Source of the DNA: Helicobacteraceae bacterium
Lineage (GTDB): Bacteria > Campylobacterota > Campylobacteria > Campylobacterales > Sulfurimonadaceae
Direction: 5' to 3'
Assembly: GCA_027038835.1 (NCBI GenBank)
Contig: JALWGC010000013.1
Coordinates: 1-64,000, forward strand
DNA length: 64,000 nt
This document shows, one piece after another, positions 1 through 8,754 of this stretch (within the stretch, counting starts at the first letter, position 1; the number at the start of each line of letters is the position of its first letter). The position numbers were made by a program, and so were the translations under genes. The notes under the pieces were generated by a model, which had not been told where the DNA came from, did no database searches, and saw nothing but the letters and a program-made list of their open reading frames with translations.

Positions 1-48
<48 letters not shown>

Positions 49-404
49 TGAATTATTTGATCTAAACTCAAGAATTTACTCTTGGCTTATTTTTGAAATA
101 ACATCTTAATCGCTTAAGTGTTATCTCGGAATCGTTCTAAACTCTGTCTATATATTATAGAAAGAGAATAGACGGTTGTTTGTTTTTTCTCGTCTTTATT
201 ATAAAAGAAAAAAGAAGTCTTGTCTTCTCTTCTCTCTTGCTTAGTTGTCAATGATCTCAAACACTCTTTGAAAACCAACTCGGTCTTCCTGTTTGCGGAC
301 GGGAATTATAGGGGAAAATAGCTTAAGGGGAGATTAAACGGAAAGGAATGTTGAAATTTTTTTCTATCGCTTGAATTGCTGAAACATATTCAACCATTTT
401 TAAA
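49..404 (-). promoter_or_regulatory. rRNA operon leader and candidate promoters
   Basis: This gap of about 360 bases holds the rRNA control region. On the minus strand there are three perfect TATAAT -10 boxes, at 305-310 (CCCCTATAATTCCC context), 198-203 and 154-159. None has a convincing -35, as is common for sigma-70 promoters of Campylobacterota. Between the first and second boxes lies a TTGACAACTAAGCAAG stretch that resembles a pre-16S leader (boxA/RNase III stem region). Which box is the true start cannot be told from sequence alone. Confidence 0.6.
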
Positions 405-432
405 CAATCAATAAGAAGAATCTTACTGATTG
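398..432 (-). terminator. probable terminator after the M14 peptidase gene
   Basis: On the minus strand a 12-bp stem (CAATCAGTAAGA / TCTTATTGATTG, one G:U pair, four-base loop) spans 405-432 and overlaps the stop codon at 423-425. It is followed by a short T-rich tract. It would separate the peptidase cassette from the rRNA promoter downstream. The T tract is short, so efficiency is uncertain. Confidence 0.5.
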
Positions 433-3023
433 TTAGGTTTGTTAACCTCTACAAAAGCGGCTTGTGAGAAATTTGGAACATCATCGTAACTAAACACTGC
501 GTAGTATTTATGTACTTTTGTATCTCCAAATTTATCGTATGTATAGTTGTCGCTTCCACCGTAGATTTTTTGCCCGTCATAAGGTGAGCATGGGACTCTA
601 AAAGGGTTTTTGACAACAATGACACCTCTAAAGCCATCTTCTTTGGGATTTTCCCATTCAAGCTTTATAACCCCTTTTTCCACTTTTGTCTTGAGATTGG
701 AAACTGGCATCGGAGCGGTTCTACGTTTTTTGATATACTTGATAACCAGCGAAGGACGCTTGAGTTTTTTTTCATCCAAAAATGAAACTATTTGCGTTTT
801 ACACATCAAATTTTGTGCCGTAGGCGAAATGACAAACGCCACTTTGTTGTGTTTTTGGGAATAATTGAGCAATTCATTGATAGCGAATCTATCGAAAACG
901 AAGCGTTGTTTTGCCGACGCTTTTATATCCACTACGCTTGTATCATATCCGATACGTTCTATCACTTCTCTATTTCGTACGTTTTCATAATCAACTCCGC
1001 CATCTGCAGGTTCAACCATTTCTACATGAAAACGCATGACGTTCGATGAAGCGATTTTGATAGCTTCTATTTCGAAATACGCTTCGGAAATGACAATATT
1101 TTCCATATCAGGCAAATTGGAAAGATCGAATTTTACACAGCCGTATTGTTTGAATCCGGCTTTATCGTAACCGATATCGAGCCTATCTTCTACAATTTGT
1201 TCTTTCGTGACGGTAAACTCCAATGCCGAAGCGATATCCAACCGGGCTTCATCTATAGTATAGGAGATATCGAGTTTTGGTCTAAAAGTAAGCCCTCCAC
1301 TGAACTTTCCGTACCCTATATCCCACTGCATAAGTTGACTCGCTCGATCTAGCGGCAACGACTTCGGTCCCTCCATCCTAAAATACGCTTCTCTTCGAAG
1401 CAGCGATTTTTGTAATACTTCTATCTCTTGCTGTGCAAATTCATAAGTACGCCATATCCCTTGGGAAAGTTGATGCGATTTTGTCGGACGGTCTATAAAA
1501 CTAAGCATCTTCGCATTTTTGATATCGTCAAAGCTTGCAATATCGCTAACGGTGCGTTCATCCATCTGTCCCACTCGCCACTCTCCAAACTTCTCGACTT
1601 GCACCGCTACACGGTTCATCGGATAAAAAGAGATGCGTGCACTCGTGATTTTGGCATTTTCAGGAATGGTTGCAAGAGAAAATCCACAAACTCCGTAGCA
1701 TTCCCCTTTTTTCTGACTTACACCGACAAACAAGGAGTTGACCCCGAAGTGTTCTTTATTTTTCTTCGTTTTTTCACCTACATAGCCGATTTTGCTTGGA
1801 ACTGGATAGAGAATCTTAGAAAACATATTTTCTGCAGGATGGGTTCTCACACCTACATACTGTCCGTATGGGGAACGCAGACCGTTCGTTTTATCGACGG
1901 CTCGTATATAATAGTAATAGTTCGTCGAAGGCTCCAAGTTTCTATCTTTGAACTTTTTTAGTTTCGTTAGTCCAATACGGTTGGAACTTTGTGCGAATCC
2001 TTTCGATTTTTTAGAGCGGAATATTTCGAAAAACACCCCTTCTCTTTCTTCGTAGTCCCACTCAAGCTCAATCTCCTTCGCACCCACAGCAGTAGCGCGA
2101 AAGTTTTCGACTCGCTTAAGCGCTTCAGGAGTTTTGGCGTAATTTTTCACCTCCCCAAGTGCAAAAAGGAGTGCTCGAATATTTTCATCGATGTTTTCTT
2201 GCATATTTTCTATATAATCGCTGATATTGCGTGTACCTACCTCCACGACAAGCGCCAATGCACCGCGAGAATAGTAAAATTCACGTCCACTTCCGCTTAT
2301 AAGATGGGTTGGAGGCTTGCCCATATGTACACCGTATTCGCGCCCACTCTCTTTACGAATCTCCTCAGCCATATTACCGGCAAGCAAGTTCAAATCAATC
2401 GCGTCTTCGGCATCTTCATGGATAAAATTGTGCGCAGGGAAAAAAACGTTCCCTTGGGAGTGGTAATCAAGTGCGATGGTTATGTTTTCATGTGCGAGGA
2501 CGAAATCTCGAAGCGCTTGGGTTTCGGGTTCACTAAAAGGGTGTGGTCCGGGATAAACATTGGAAGTGGTATTTTTACTTGGAACAAAACCGACTTCGAA
2601 GTTACGATTCAGATCGACACCGAAACTCCCATCGGCATTTTTCCGTCTGTTTTTTCTCCAAAAACTAAAATGGTTTCTCGAAAATTCATATCCATCGGGA
2701 TTCGCGCACGGCACAAGATACAAAGTCGAAGCATCCAGATATTCGTTCAGTTTTGGATCGTAGTCTATATGTTCTGTTATATACTTGGCAAATGCGATAG
2801 CCAGCTCGATCCCTATCCATTCTCTGGCATGAATCGTTCCGGTATAAAAAAGTGCCGGTTTTTGCTTATGGTTTTGAACCTCTTTTGTAATGGTAACTTG
2901 GAGGATATCTCGATCCTCCCAAGTTTTTCCTATAATATTTGTTTGAATGAGATTTGGATATTTTGTCTCAAGCTCTTTAAAAAGTGCTATACACTCACTA
3001 TATGAACTGTACTGTTGTCTCAA
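423..3023 (-). CDS. M14-family zinc carboxypeptidase with C-terminal beta-sandwich domains
   Basis: The 866-residue product starts directly with an M14 metallocarboxypeptidase domain (about 1-300). Zinc ligands are visible as HARE (H66, E69) and H188 (YHSQ), the substrate-binding pair as DLNRN (137-141) and the catalytic glutamate as E261 (VVEVGT). A fibronectin type III-like domain follows (about 305-395), then a long beta-rich DNRLRE-like region (about 400-760) and another FN3-like segment (about 770-860). There is no signal peptide or propeptide, so the enzyme seems cytoplasmic and not zymogenic, odd for a protein with such accessory domains. The start is TTG with an AAGGAT ribosome site eight bases upstream, 6 bp after the upstream ATP-grasp gene. 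It is the last gene of a four-gene cassette. The target is unknown; removal of C-terminal residues added by the neighbouring ligases is inferred. Confidence 0.85.
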   Translation of the reverse strand: MRQQYSSYSECIALFKELETKYPNLIQTNIIGKTWEDRDILQVTITKEVQNHKQKPALFYTGTIHAREWIGIELAIAFAKYITEHIDYDPKLNEYLDASTLYLVPCANPDGYEFSRNHFSFWRKNRRKNADGSFGVDLNRNFEVGFVPSKNTTSNVYPGPHPFSEPETQALRDFVLAHENITIALDYHSQGNVFFPAHNFIHEDAEDAIDLNLLAGNMAEEIRKESGREYGVHMGKPPTHLISGSGREFYYSRGALALVVEVGTRNISDYIENMQENIDENIRALLFALGEVKNYAKTPEALKRVENFRATAVGAKEIELEWDYEEREGVFFEIFRSKKSKGFAQSSNRIGLTKLKKFKDRNLEPSTNYYYYIRAVDKTNGLRSPYGQYVGVRTHPAENMFSKILYPVPSKIGYVGEKTKKNKEHFGVNSLFVGVSQKKGECYGVCGFSLATIPENAKITSARISFYPMNRVAVQVEKFGEWRVGQMDERTVSDIASFDDIKNAKMLSFIDRPTKSHQLSQGIWRTYEFAQQEIEVLQKSLLRREAYFRMEGPKSLPLDRASQLMQWDIGYGKFSGGLTFRPKLDISYTIDEARLDIASALEFTVTKEQIVEDRLDIGYDKAGFKQYGCVKFDLSNLPDMENIVISEAYFEIEAIKIASSNVMRFHVEMVEPADGGVDYENVRNREVIERIGYDTSVVDIKASAKQRFVFDRFAINELLNYSQKHNKVAFVISPTAQNLMCKTQIVSFLDEKKLKRPSLVIKYIKKRRTAPMPVSNLKTKVEKGVIKLEWENPKEDGFRGVIVVKNPFRVPCSPYDGQKIYGGSDNYTYDKFGDTKVHKYYAVFSYDDVPNFSQAAFVEVNKPNNQ

Positions 3024-3029
3024 GTTTGC

Positions 3030-4364
3030 TTATCCTTTAAAAAATTTACCCCAAAGAGCTATCTGCTCATCGGTGATGAAATCATACTCTTTTAAATCTT
3101 CCAAAGAGTTTATTTTCCCCTCCTGCGCAAGTTCTTTTATCTTCATCGCTACCTCTTCTTCCATCCCTTGAAGGGTCAAAAGCTGTGTTAGTGTTACGGT
3201 TTTAAGATCGTATTGTTCTTGTTCATCAGGACCTATTTCGCTCTCTTTCTCCAGTGTTTCTTTGACGACATCCGGGATTTTATCCTCCTCTTCGGGCTTA
3301 ATCGGTTCAGGTATGTCATCGGGAGTGGAAAGCTCGGTTTTTTCCATATCGAAACTTCCTTTGTCCTCCAACCAATACGCTCCATCTGCCGATGGGGTGT
3401 ATTTTGCAAAATAGATATGGCGCATGGTTCTAAGCAGTGAAGCATCTATTTTTCCAAGTTCTTCCCAGCTATAAAGCGGTACATGCGGCATAGGGAATCT
3501 TCCCTCGCTCAAATCCCACATGATATACTGCCCAATCCAGTCACGGATGTAAGGAAACGCCGCAAATGCCGTCGCACACTCGAGGATATAGGGCTTGTCG
3601 GTGTTTTCATCGATGGCGATATCGCACGCCCAGTACTCCGCTTTTGCCGCTTTGCTCGCTTCTACTGCGAGTTCAAGGGCACTCATCGGAACGTTTTCGT
3701 AACTCATGCTTCCCCCTTGGGAAGTGTTGGTTATCCATTGTCCCTCACCTGAAAATCGCCAAAACGCACAAACCGGTTTATGCCCTATGAGCATAACGCG
3801 AATGTCTCCGCTGTATTTAAGAGGGATTGCATCTTGCGTATAGATAGGGATGTATTTTTTCTCTTCCAAAAGCGCTATAGCTTCTTCATAGCTGTCAACT
3901 TTGTGTACATAGTATCCACCGTAGTTCGAAGGACCGTAACTTCGTTTGATAATTTGTGGATATTTACAAGTTTTAAGATACTCATACCCCTCTTCTTTGT
4001 CGTAAAAAATCTCGGTGTGAGGAATCGAAAGATTGTGTTTTTTACAAAAAAGCGTTACGTTTTCTTTACTTTTGTTGGCAAACTGGGTTTCAATAGAAGG
4101 GATAAAGCGAACATGCGGCAACGCAGCGGCAATCTCTCTAAAAGTTTCATATGCCGTAGCGGGGATATTTCCTATAAGAACATCTATTTCCTTTCTTCTT
4201 ACTTCGTTGATAAAGCGCGCTTTGTCGTTCCCCCAGTGATAAGTTACCGTTTCTATCTTGTCCGGCCACCCTTTGAAGTTACTCTTGTCGAAAAATCGTA
4301 ATACATAATCCAAATACAGCAACCCGATTTTTGGCAACTTTTTCTTCTTGTTCACAATCTTCAT
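3030..4364 (-). CDS. ATP-grasp ligase-like protein with C-terminal helix-hairpin-helix domain
   Basis: The 444-residue protein has an N-terminal pre-ATP-grasp region, a central RimK-like ATP-grasp fold (about 110-300; lysine in the QIIKRSYG strand, glycine-rich SQGGSMSY segment) and an acidic linker (about 345-390). It ends in a roughly 55-residue helix-hairpin-helix-like domain (about 388-444). ATP-grasp enzymes join a carboxylate to an amine through an acyl-phosphate. The metal-binding motif reads LECATAF where the partner has LEVN, so the usual Asn is absent and activity or metal binding may be altered. The start codon overlaps the stop of the second ATP-grasp gene, which suggests translational coupling and possibly a heteromer. 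Substrate unknown. Confidence 0.75.
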   Translation of the reverse strand: MKIVNKKKKLPKIGLLYLDYVLRFFDKSNFKGWPDKIETVTYHWGNDKARFINEVRRKEIDVLIGNIPATAYETFREIAAALPHVRFIPSIETQFANKSKENVTLFCKKHNLSIPHTEIFYDKEEGYEYLKTCKYPQIIKRSYGPSNYGGYYVHKVDSYEEAIALLEEKKYIPIYTQDAIPLKYSGDIRVMLIGHKPVCAFWRFSGEGQWITNTSQGGSMSYENVPMSALELAVEASKAAKAEYWACDIAIDENTDKPYILECATAFAAFPYIRDWIGQYIMWDLSEGRFPMPHVPLYSWEELGKIDASLLRTMRHIYFAKYTPSADGAYWLEDKGSFDMEKTELSTPDDIPEPIKPEEEDKIPDVVKETLEKESEIGPDEQEQYDLKTVTLTQLLTLQGMEEEVAMKIKELAQEGKINSLEDLKEYDFITDEQIALWGKFFKG

Positions 4365-5278
4365 TATTTCTCCTTTTTCTTTTTGGTTTTTCTATCTATC
4401 AAATCTACAATCAACTCTATCTTTTTGTCATTGAAATCAAGTCCCATTTTCTCTTGTTCAGGTGTTGCAAACGCCGGAATACCGTTTACTTCCAAAACGA
4501 CATATTGCTCTTTTTCTCTATCGTAGATGATATCGACTCCGGCTATATCAAGACCGCAAACTTCGGTCGCTTTGAGTGCGAGTTCGACCACTTCGTCGTT
4601 GGCCTCTCTTACAAAGACACTGCCTCCGCTTGTAACGTTGGTTCTCCAATCGCCTCCGCCCGCTTTTCGTCCATAACAGCTTACGAACTGACCGTCAACT
4701 ATGTCTATGCGAAAGTCGGTTTTGTCGTAATCGATAAACTTTTCGACATAGAAAAAGCGCAAATCCATCTGATTGAGAAACGGTAAAAGCATATCGAGAT
4801 TAGCTTCACTCTCTATTTTTGTTAGCCCAACACCGCCCCAGCCATCGGTCGGTTTATACACCATCTTGTCCCATTTTTTTATAATCTCTTTGAGGTAATG
4901 GGAATCGTCACGATGGCATAATTTGAAACTCGGTGTAGGAATGCCATGATTTTTAAGCAAGAAATTGGTTTGGAACTTGTCTTCTGTGAGTGCGAACGCA
5001 TCGTATGAATTTATCATCGGTATAATGCGATTTAACGCTTGGTAAAGATACATCTGATACTGCGTTTGCTCCCCTGCGTTGTATGAGAAGAAAAGATCCA
5101 GCTTGTTGAGTTTGACACCATTGTGGATGATATTTTTGTTTTTCGCTATCGCATGACGTAAATTGACATCGTTGACCACTTCGATATCGCGTTCTTTGAG
5201 TTTTTTGATAATCTTCTTCGCTATCTTCTCTCCACCGCCGTTTTTATACAGCCACATCCCGATTTTTCGTTTATCCAT
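4364..5278 (-). CDS. RimK-like ATP-grasp amide ligase
   Basis: The 304-residue protein has a complete RimK/glutathione-synthetase type ATP-grasp core: an ATP-binding lysine in MVYKPTDGWGGVG, the triphosphate/substrate loop GGGDWRTNVTSGG and the metal-binding motif VVLEVNGIPAF. The family forms amide bonds, typically adding Glu or another amino acid to a peptide or metabolite. The start overlaps the M20 peptidase stop (TAATG), and a GAGGGGG ribosome site sits in the end of that gene. With the adjacent second ATP-grasp protein and two peptidases it forms a ligase/hydrolase cassette. The amino acid added and the acceptor are not deducible here. Confidence 0.8.
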   Translation of the reverse strand: MDKRKIGMWLYKNGGGEKIAKKIIKKLKERDIEVVNDVNLRHAIAKNKNIIHNGVKLNKLDLFFSYNAGEQTQYQMYLYQALNRIIPMINSYDAFALTEDKFQTNFLLKNHGIPTPSFKLCHRDDSHYLKEIIKKWDKMVYKPTDGWGGVGLTKIESEANLDMLLPFLNQMDLRFFYVEKFIDYDKTDFRIDIVDGQFVSCYGRKAGGGDWRTNVTSGGSVFVREANDEVVELALKATEVCGLDIAGVDIIYDREKEQYVVLEVNGIPAFATPEQEKMGLDFNDKKIELIVDLIDRKTKKKKEK

Positions 5279-6381
5279 TAAAAATCCCCCTCTTTGATAA
5301 AATGTTCGAACAGTTTTTCACTTAACGCTATACGAGAAATGAAACTACTTTTTAGCGCTCTTTCGTTTACGGTATGATCTCCATCACCATACGGTCCAAA
5401 ACCATCGAGCGTAACGACACCTGCAGCACTTACGATGTTCGCATCGCTCACACCACCGCGTTCTTCGGTAGCGAAAGGTTGTTTGGCGATCTTTTGAAGC
5501 TTATCTACAAGTTCGAGTGAAGCGGCGGTCGTTTGCATGACATCACGCTGTATCCCTCCTCGTAAAACCGAATGTGTTCCTTCGACATAAGCGGTGTTTA
5601 CTATTTCATCTATCGCTTCTAAAACCCTATCGCGTTCATCTGCCGTTTTATAGCGAATCTCGAAGGTCAAGTGCGCATGGGGACTGATGGTGTTCGCACC
5701 AATTCCCCCTTCGATTTTACCGACATTGACGGTGGTCGATTTTTCCAAGTCGGTAAGTGCGACGAGCTTTTGCAACTTCAAAGCCGCTTCGAGATTGGCA
5801 TCGCTCCCATCGGCGTAGTGGTTGCCTGCGTGAGCGGCCTTCCCCTCGATATCTATGAAAAAAGTGCCGACCCCTTTTCGACCCGTCACTACCTCGAGGT
5901 TTTTTCCTGCCGCTTCATATACGAAACAGTAATCGTACTCTTTGGCTATTTTGGCGGTTAAAAGTTTCGAATCGTCACTTCCGGTTTCCTCATCACTTAC
6001 TAAAAGCATATCGATATTTTCTATGCTCATACCTTTGGAAACAAGGTTTTGCAAAGCCAAAAAAGCGACGACGTTTCCACCTTTCATATCACACACACCG
6101 GGCCCGTACACCCAATTATCGTCTTGGGAAAAACGTTCGAACTTTCCGGGTGGAAAAACGGTATCGAGATGTCCAAGCAGTAGCAAACGTTTTTTATTTT
6201 CATGCAAACCGCTTCTATAAAGGCGATGATCGCCTATTAGTTCTCTTGTATATATAATTTTGGAAAAACCGATAGACTCAAAAAGCGCATCGAACTCCCT
6301 GCCTACGGTATCGACACCCGATTTGTTTTTCGTAAAAGAGTTGATAGTAACAAGTTTTTCAAGTAATGCTATATAATCCAT
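5278..6381 (-). CDS. M20-family metallopeptidase (carboxypeptidase G2/ArgE/DapE type)
   Basis: The 367-residue protein shows the M20 dinuclear zinc motifs: GHLDTVFPPG (His and catalytic Asp), GPGVCDMKGG (bridging Asp), SDEETGS (catalytic and ligand Glu) and a C-terminal GDGDHTVNE containing the last His. A dimerisation domain insert lies at about 175-285. The overall look is closest to glutamate carboxypeptidase G2, which removes C-terminal Glu, rather than DapE, but this is a judgement from motifs. It is the first gene of the cassette, with a -10 box about 30 bases upstream. A role in trimming the product of the two ATP-grasp ligases is inferred. Confidence 0.82.
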   Translation of the reverse strand: MDYIALLEKLVTINSFTKNKSGVDTVGREFDALFESIGFSKIIYTRELIGDHRLYRSGLHENKKRLLLLGHLDTVFPPGKFERFSQDDNWVYGPGVCDMKGGNVVAFLALQNLVSKGMSIENIDMLLVSDEETGSDDSKLLTAKIAKEYDYCFVYEAAGKNLEVVTGRKGVGTFFIDIEGKAAHAGNHYADGSDANLEAALKLQKLVALTDLEKSTTVNVGKIEGGIGANTISPHAHLTFEIRYKTADERDRVLEAIDEIVNTAYVEGTHSVLRGGIQRDVMQTTAASLELVDKLQKIAKQPFATEERGGVSDANIVSAAGVVTLDGFGPYGDGDHTVNERALKSSFISRIALSEKLFEHFIKEGDF

Positions 6382-6410
6382 ACGATGCCCACAATCACTA
6401 AAGTGAGGAA

Positions 6411-6416
6411 ATTATA
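6411..6416 (-). promoter_or_regulatory. -10 box of the ATP-grasp/peptidase cassette
   Basis: A perfect TATAAT on the minus strand (AGTATAATTTCC context) lies 30 bases upstream of the M20 peptidase start, between that gene and the end of the rplS operon. It gives the four-gene cassette its own promoter. Confidence 0.55.
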
Positions 6417-6498
6417 CTATGAAGATGTTGAAATTTAAGATAAGTTGGGAAAAATTTGAAGTTTTTTTTAAAAAAGGAGGGGTGAAAGAGTAGAAGAA

Positions 6499-6858
6499 TT
6501 ATTTTCTTCTAAGCTCTTTGATACGCGCGGCTTTACCTGCGAGATTTCTAAGATAGTAAAGTTTCGCACGTCTGACACGACCACGGCGGATAACTTTGAT
6601 CTCTTTGATAGAATCTGTATAGATTGGGAAGATTCTCTCTATACCGACACCGTTTGCGCCGATTTTTCTAACGGTGATAGTCGTAGCCGTACCTTGACCT
6701 TTTTTAGAGATACATACACCCTCGTAGTTCTGAATACGAGTTTTATCACCCTCTTTAATCTCGACTGCAAGTCTTACAGTATCACCCGCTTTGAAATCCG
6801 GGATTTGTTTCTGTGCTATTTGCGCTTGTTCGAACTGCTCTATATACTTGTTTCTCAT
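6499..6858 (-). CDS. rplS: 50S ribosomal protein L19
   Basis: The 119-residue product matches bacterial L19 in length and throughout its sequence ([20 protein letters not shown] near the start, [14 protein letters not shown] near the end). L19 sits at the 30S-50S interface. It is the last gene of the rpsP-khpA-rimM-trmD-rplS operon, the order common in Campylobacterota. A small AGAAGAA/TTCTTCT palindrome overlaps its stop but lacks a clean T tract, so the terminator is uncertain. Confidence 0.98.
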   Translation of the reverse strand: MRNKYIEQFEQAQIAQKQIPDFKAGDTVRLAVEIKEGDKTRIQNYEGVCISKKGQGTATTITVRKIGANGVGIERIFPIYTDSIKEIKVIRRGRVRRAKLYYLRNLAGKAARIKELRRK

Positions 6859-6892
6859 TGGAGTTTCCTTCGGTTTTATGTCGCCAAAATCT

Positions 6893-7594
6893 CTATGAAA
6901 GTTTTTCCATAGAGTTATGCTTTCGCAACTGCTCTGGACGAAAATACTTCGTTTTCGTAATTGAGAGAGCGAATTTTAGTGAGCGAATTTTACTATGATT
7001 TCCCTTTAAAAATTCTTTAGGAGGGGTAAGACTATGAAAATTTTGCGGTTTTGTAAAGCTTGGTGCTTCCAAAAGTGACTCGTTGAAACTCTCTTCGGTT
7101 AGCGAATCGCTGTTTCCAAGTACACCTTCGACGTTTCTGCTGATGGCATCGCAAAGCACCATGCTTGCAAGCTCTCCGCCGGTTAAAATATAATCTCCTA
7201 TCGAAAAAACCTCATCGGCGAACAGCTCCACTATTCTTTCATCTATCCCTTCGTATCTACCGCTTACAAATACGATATGCTCCTTTTTCGCCAACCGCTT
7301 CGCATCGTTTTGCACAAACGGTTTCGCAACGGGAGTCAAAAAAACGATATGCGCTTGAGGGGAAGCTTTCTTGATGGCATCGAGTGCATCGTAAAGTGGT
7401 TGCGGGGTCATCAGCATCCCCGCACCCCCTCCAAACGCGGTATCGTCGGTCTTTTTGTGTTTGTTCGTCGAAAAATCTCGAGGAGATACGAAATCGATGG
7501 AGATATGATTGTTTTGTATGGCGCGTTTGAGAATTGAATCGCTAAAATACCCTTCGACGATATTGCGAAAAAGGGTAACGAACGTAAATCTCAT
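6893..7594 (-). CDS. trmD: tRNA (guanine-N1)-methyltransferase
   Basis: The 233-residue protein is TrmD, which methylates G37 of tRNAs that read CNN codons, using S-adenosylmethionine in a trefoil-knot active site. The diagnostic segments [12 protein letters not shown] and [14 protein letters not shown] (knot and cofactor site) are intact, and the length is usual. The start overlaps the rimM stop by 4 bp (ATGA), indicating coupling inside the ribosomal operon. Confidence 0.98.
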   Translation of the reverse strand: MRFTFVTLFRNIVEGYFSDSILKRAIQNNHISIDFVSPRDFSTNKHKKTDDTAFGGGAGMLMTPQPLYDALDAIKKASPQAHIVFLTPVAKPFVQNDAKRLAKKEHIVFVSGRYEGIDERIVELFADEVFSIGDYILTGGELASMVLCDAISRNVEGVLGNSDSLTEESFNESLLEAPSFTKPQNFHSLTPPKEFLKGNHSKIRSLKFALSITKTKYFRPEQLRKHNSMEKLS

Positions 7595-8133
7595 GAAGCC
7601 TCGAGGATATCGTATGCACCTGTGGCGCTAATCTTCTTGCCTTCTACATCGACATCGACGATGAAGTTATCGTTATACGGCAGAAGAAAACTTTTAGGTA
7701 GCTTTTTTTCAACCAATGCGCTGTCGGTTTGGATTTTGAGATAATCGGTATCCAAAATCCGCTCTATCTCGACAACCTTTCCAAGCAAAAGAGCCTCTTC
7801 GTACACATCGCACCCTTCGATATCGAACCAAAAATACTGCCCTTTTTCCAATGTGCATTCTTTTCTGGTTTGTTCTATAGTAGCATACAGCTTGGCGTTT
7901 GTGAATCGTTTGGCTTCTTCGGGAGTGGTGCACCCTTCTAAGCGAACCGTTCCTCTTTGGAAGTTTACATCACTGATAGTTACCGTTTTTTCAGGAGATA
8001 TGTAGAAAGTTGCGTTTTGTTTGAACTGTTCGGGGAAATCGGTTTTTATATGGAGCTTCATATCCCCTTTCAATCCCACACTCTTACCGAGTGTAGCGAT
8101 GTGGAGAAGCTCTTTTTTAGACTGCTTCGACAT
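7591..8133 (-). CDS. rimM: 16S rRNA processing protein RimM
   Basis: The 180-residue product has the N-terminal RimM beta-barrel (IATLGKSVGLKGDMKLH, about 12-28) and the C-terminal PRC-barrel-like domain (YFWFDIEGCDVYE onward). RimM binds S19 and assists maturation of the 30S head. It starts inside the end of the KH-protein gene (17 bp overlap) and overlaps trmD by 4 bp. Position between khpA and trmD is the standard arrangement. Confidence 0.95.
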   Translation of the reverse strand: MSKQSKKELLHIATLGKSVGLKGDMKLHIKTDFPEQFKQNATFYISPEKTVTISDVNFQRGTVRLEGCTTPEEAKRFTNAKLYATIEQTRKECTLEKGQYFWFDIEGCDVYEEALLLGKVVEIERILDTDYLKIQTDSALVEKKLPKSFLLPYNDNFIVDVDVEGKKISATGAYDILEAS

Positions 8134-8353
8134 TGATGCGATAACTTATGCCGTCTTTGGCTTTACAACCTGAAATAACCGTTTTTATCGCACCGATCAT
8201 TTTTCCCTCTTTCCCTATAAGTTTACCGACATCGGCTTGATTGGCAAAAAGGGTGATCTCTGAAACTTCACCGTTTCTTTCGATATCTACACGGATATCT
8301 TCAGGATAGGTAGCGATGAGTTTGGCAAAATGTGCGATAAAATCGGCGACCAT
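8117..8353 (-). CDS. khpA: KH-domain RNA-binding protein (KhpA/YlqC family)
   Basis: The 78-residue protein is a single KH domain with the GKLIGKEGKMIGAIKTVI signature, the GxxG loop that contacts RNA (here as GKEG). KhpA proteins bind RNA, often with a KhpB partner, and affect cell division, translation and small-RNA function. It follows rpsP by 2 bp in the operon, which is its conserved site. Confidence 0.93.
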   Translation of the reverse strand: MVADFIAHFAKLIATYPEDIRVDIERNGEVSEITLFANQADVGKLIGKEGKMIGAIKTVISGCKAKDGISYRINVEAV

Positions 8354-8355
8354 AA

Positions 8356-8577
8356 TTACTTACCGGTAATCTTTTTGACTCTGTCGCTCATTTTAGCGCC
8401 GACACCGAGCCAGTAAGAGAGTCTTTCTTCGTCGAATTTGATCTCTTTCGTCATTGGGTTGTACCAACCGAGTTTTTCTATCCAACCACCGTCACGTCTT
8501 TTTCTGCTGTCTGTTACGACGATTCTATAAAACGGCTGCTTTTTTCTACCCATACGAGTCAATCTAACTACTGTCAT
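8356..8577 (-). CDS. rpsP: 30S ribosomal protein S16
   Basis: The 73-residue protein begins [20 protein letters not shown], typical of S16, an early-assembly protein of the 30S body. It is the first gene of its operon, preceded by a leader of about 140 bases and a perfect consensus promoter. Confidence 0.98.
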   Translation of the reverse strand: MTVVRLTRMGRKKQPFYRIVVTDSRKRRDGGWIEKLGWYNPMTKEIKFDEERLSYWLGVGAKMSDRVKKITGK

Positions 8578-8722
8578 TCATGTTCCTTTTGTTTTGAAAA
8601 ATTTCTTGGGAGGTAAACTTGCAGAATAAAGTATGAGTTTATCGTGCCTCTTACCGCCCTAAAGCGTATTTACAACCCATAGTCACAGAGGGATTATTCT
8701 ATGAGTCAAAAACTTTGGGCGA

Positions 8723-8751
8723 ATTATAGCTTTTTTACAGCTCTTTGTCAA
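8723..8751 (-). promoter_or_regulatory. consensus sigma-70 promoter and leader of the rpsP operon
   Basis: On the minus strand TTGACA (8746-8751) and TATAAT (8723-8728) are separated by exactly 17 bases, a full-consensus promoter placed immediately after the ffh stop codon. Transcription from about 8716 would give a leader of about 140 bases before rpsP. The leader contains small inverted repeats (for example TAAACT/AGTTTA) and a repeated TTTRGGGCG word, so it may fold. This 177-base gap holds no gene that I can see. Confidence 0.8.
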
Positions 8752-8754
8752 ACA

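Noticed and set aside
1989-3005. Long plus-strand frame of 338 codons
   Set aside because: It lies opposite the M14 catalytic domain, whose zinc motifs are intact; no family features and no ribosome site.
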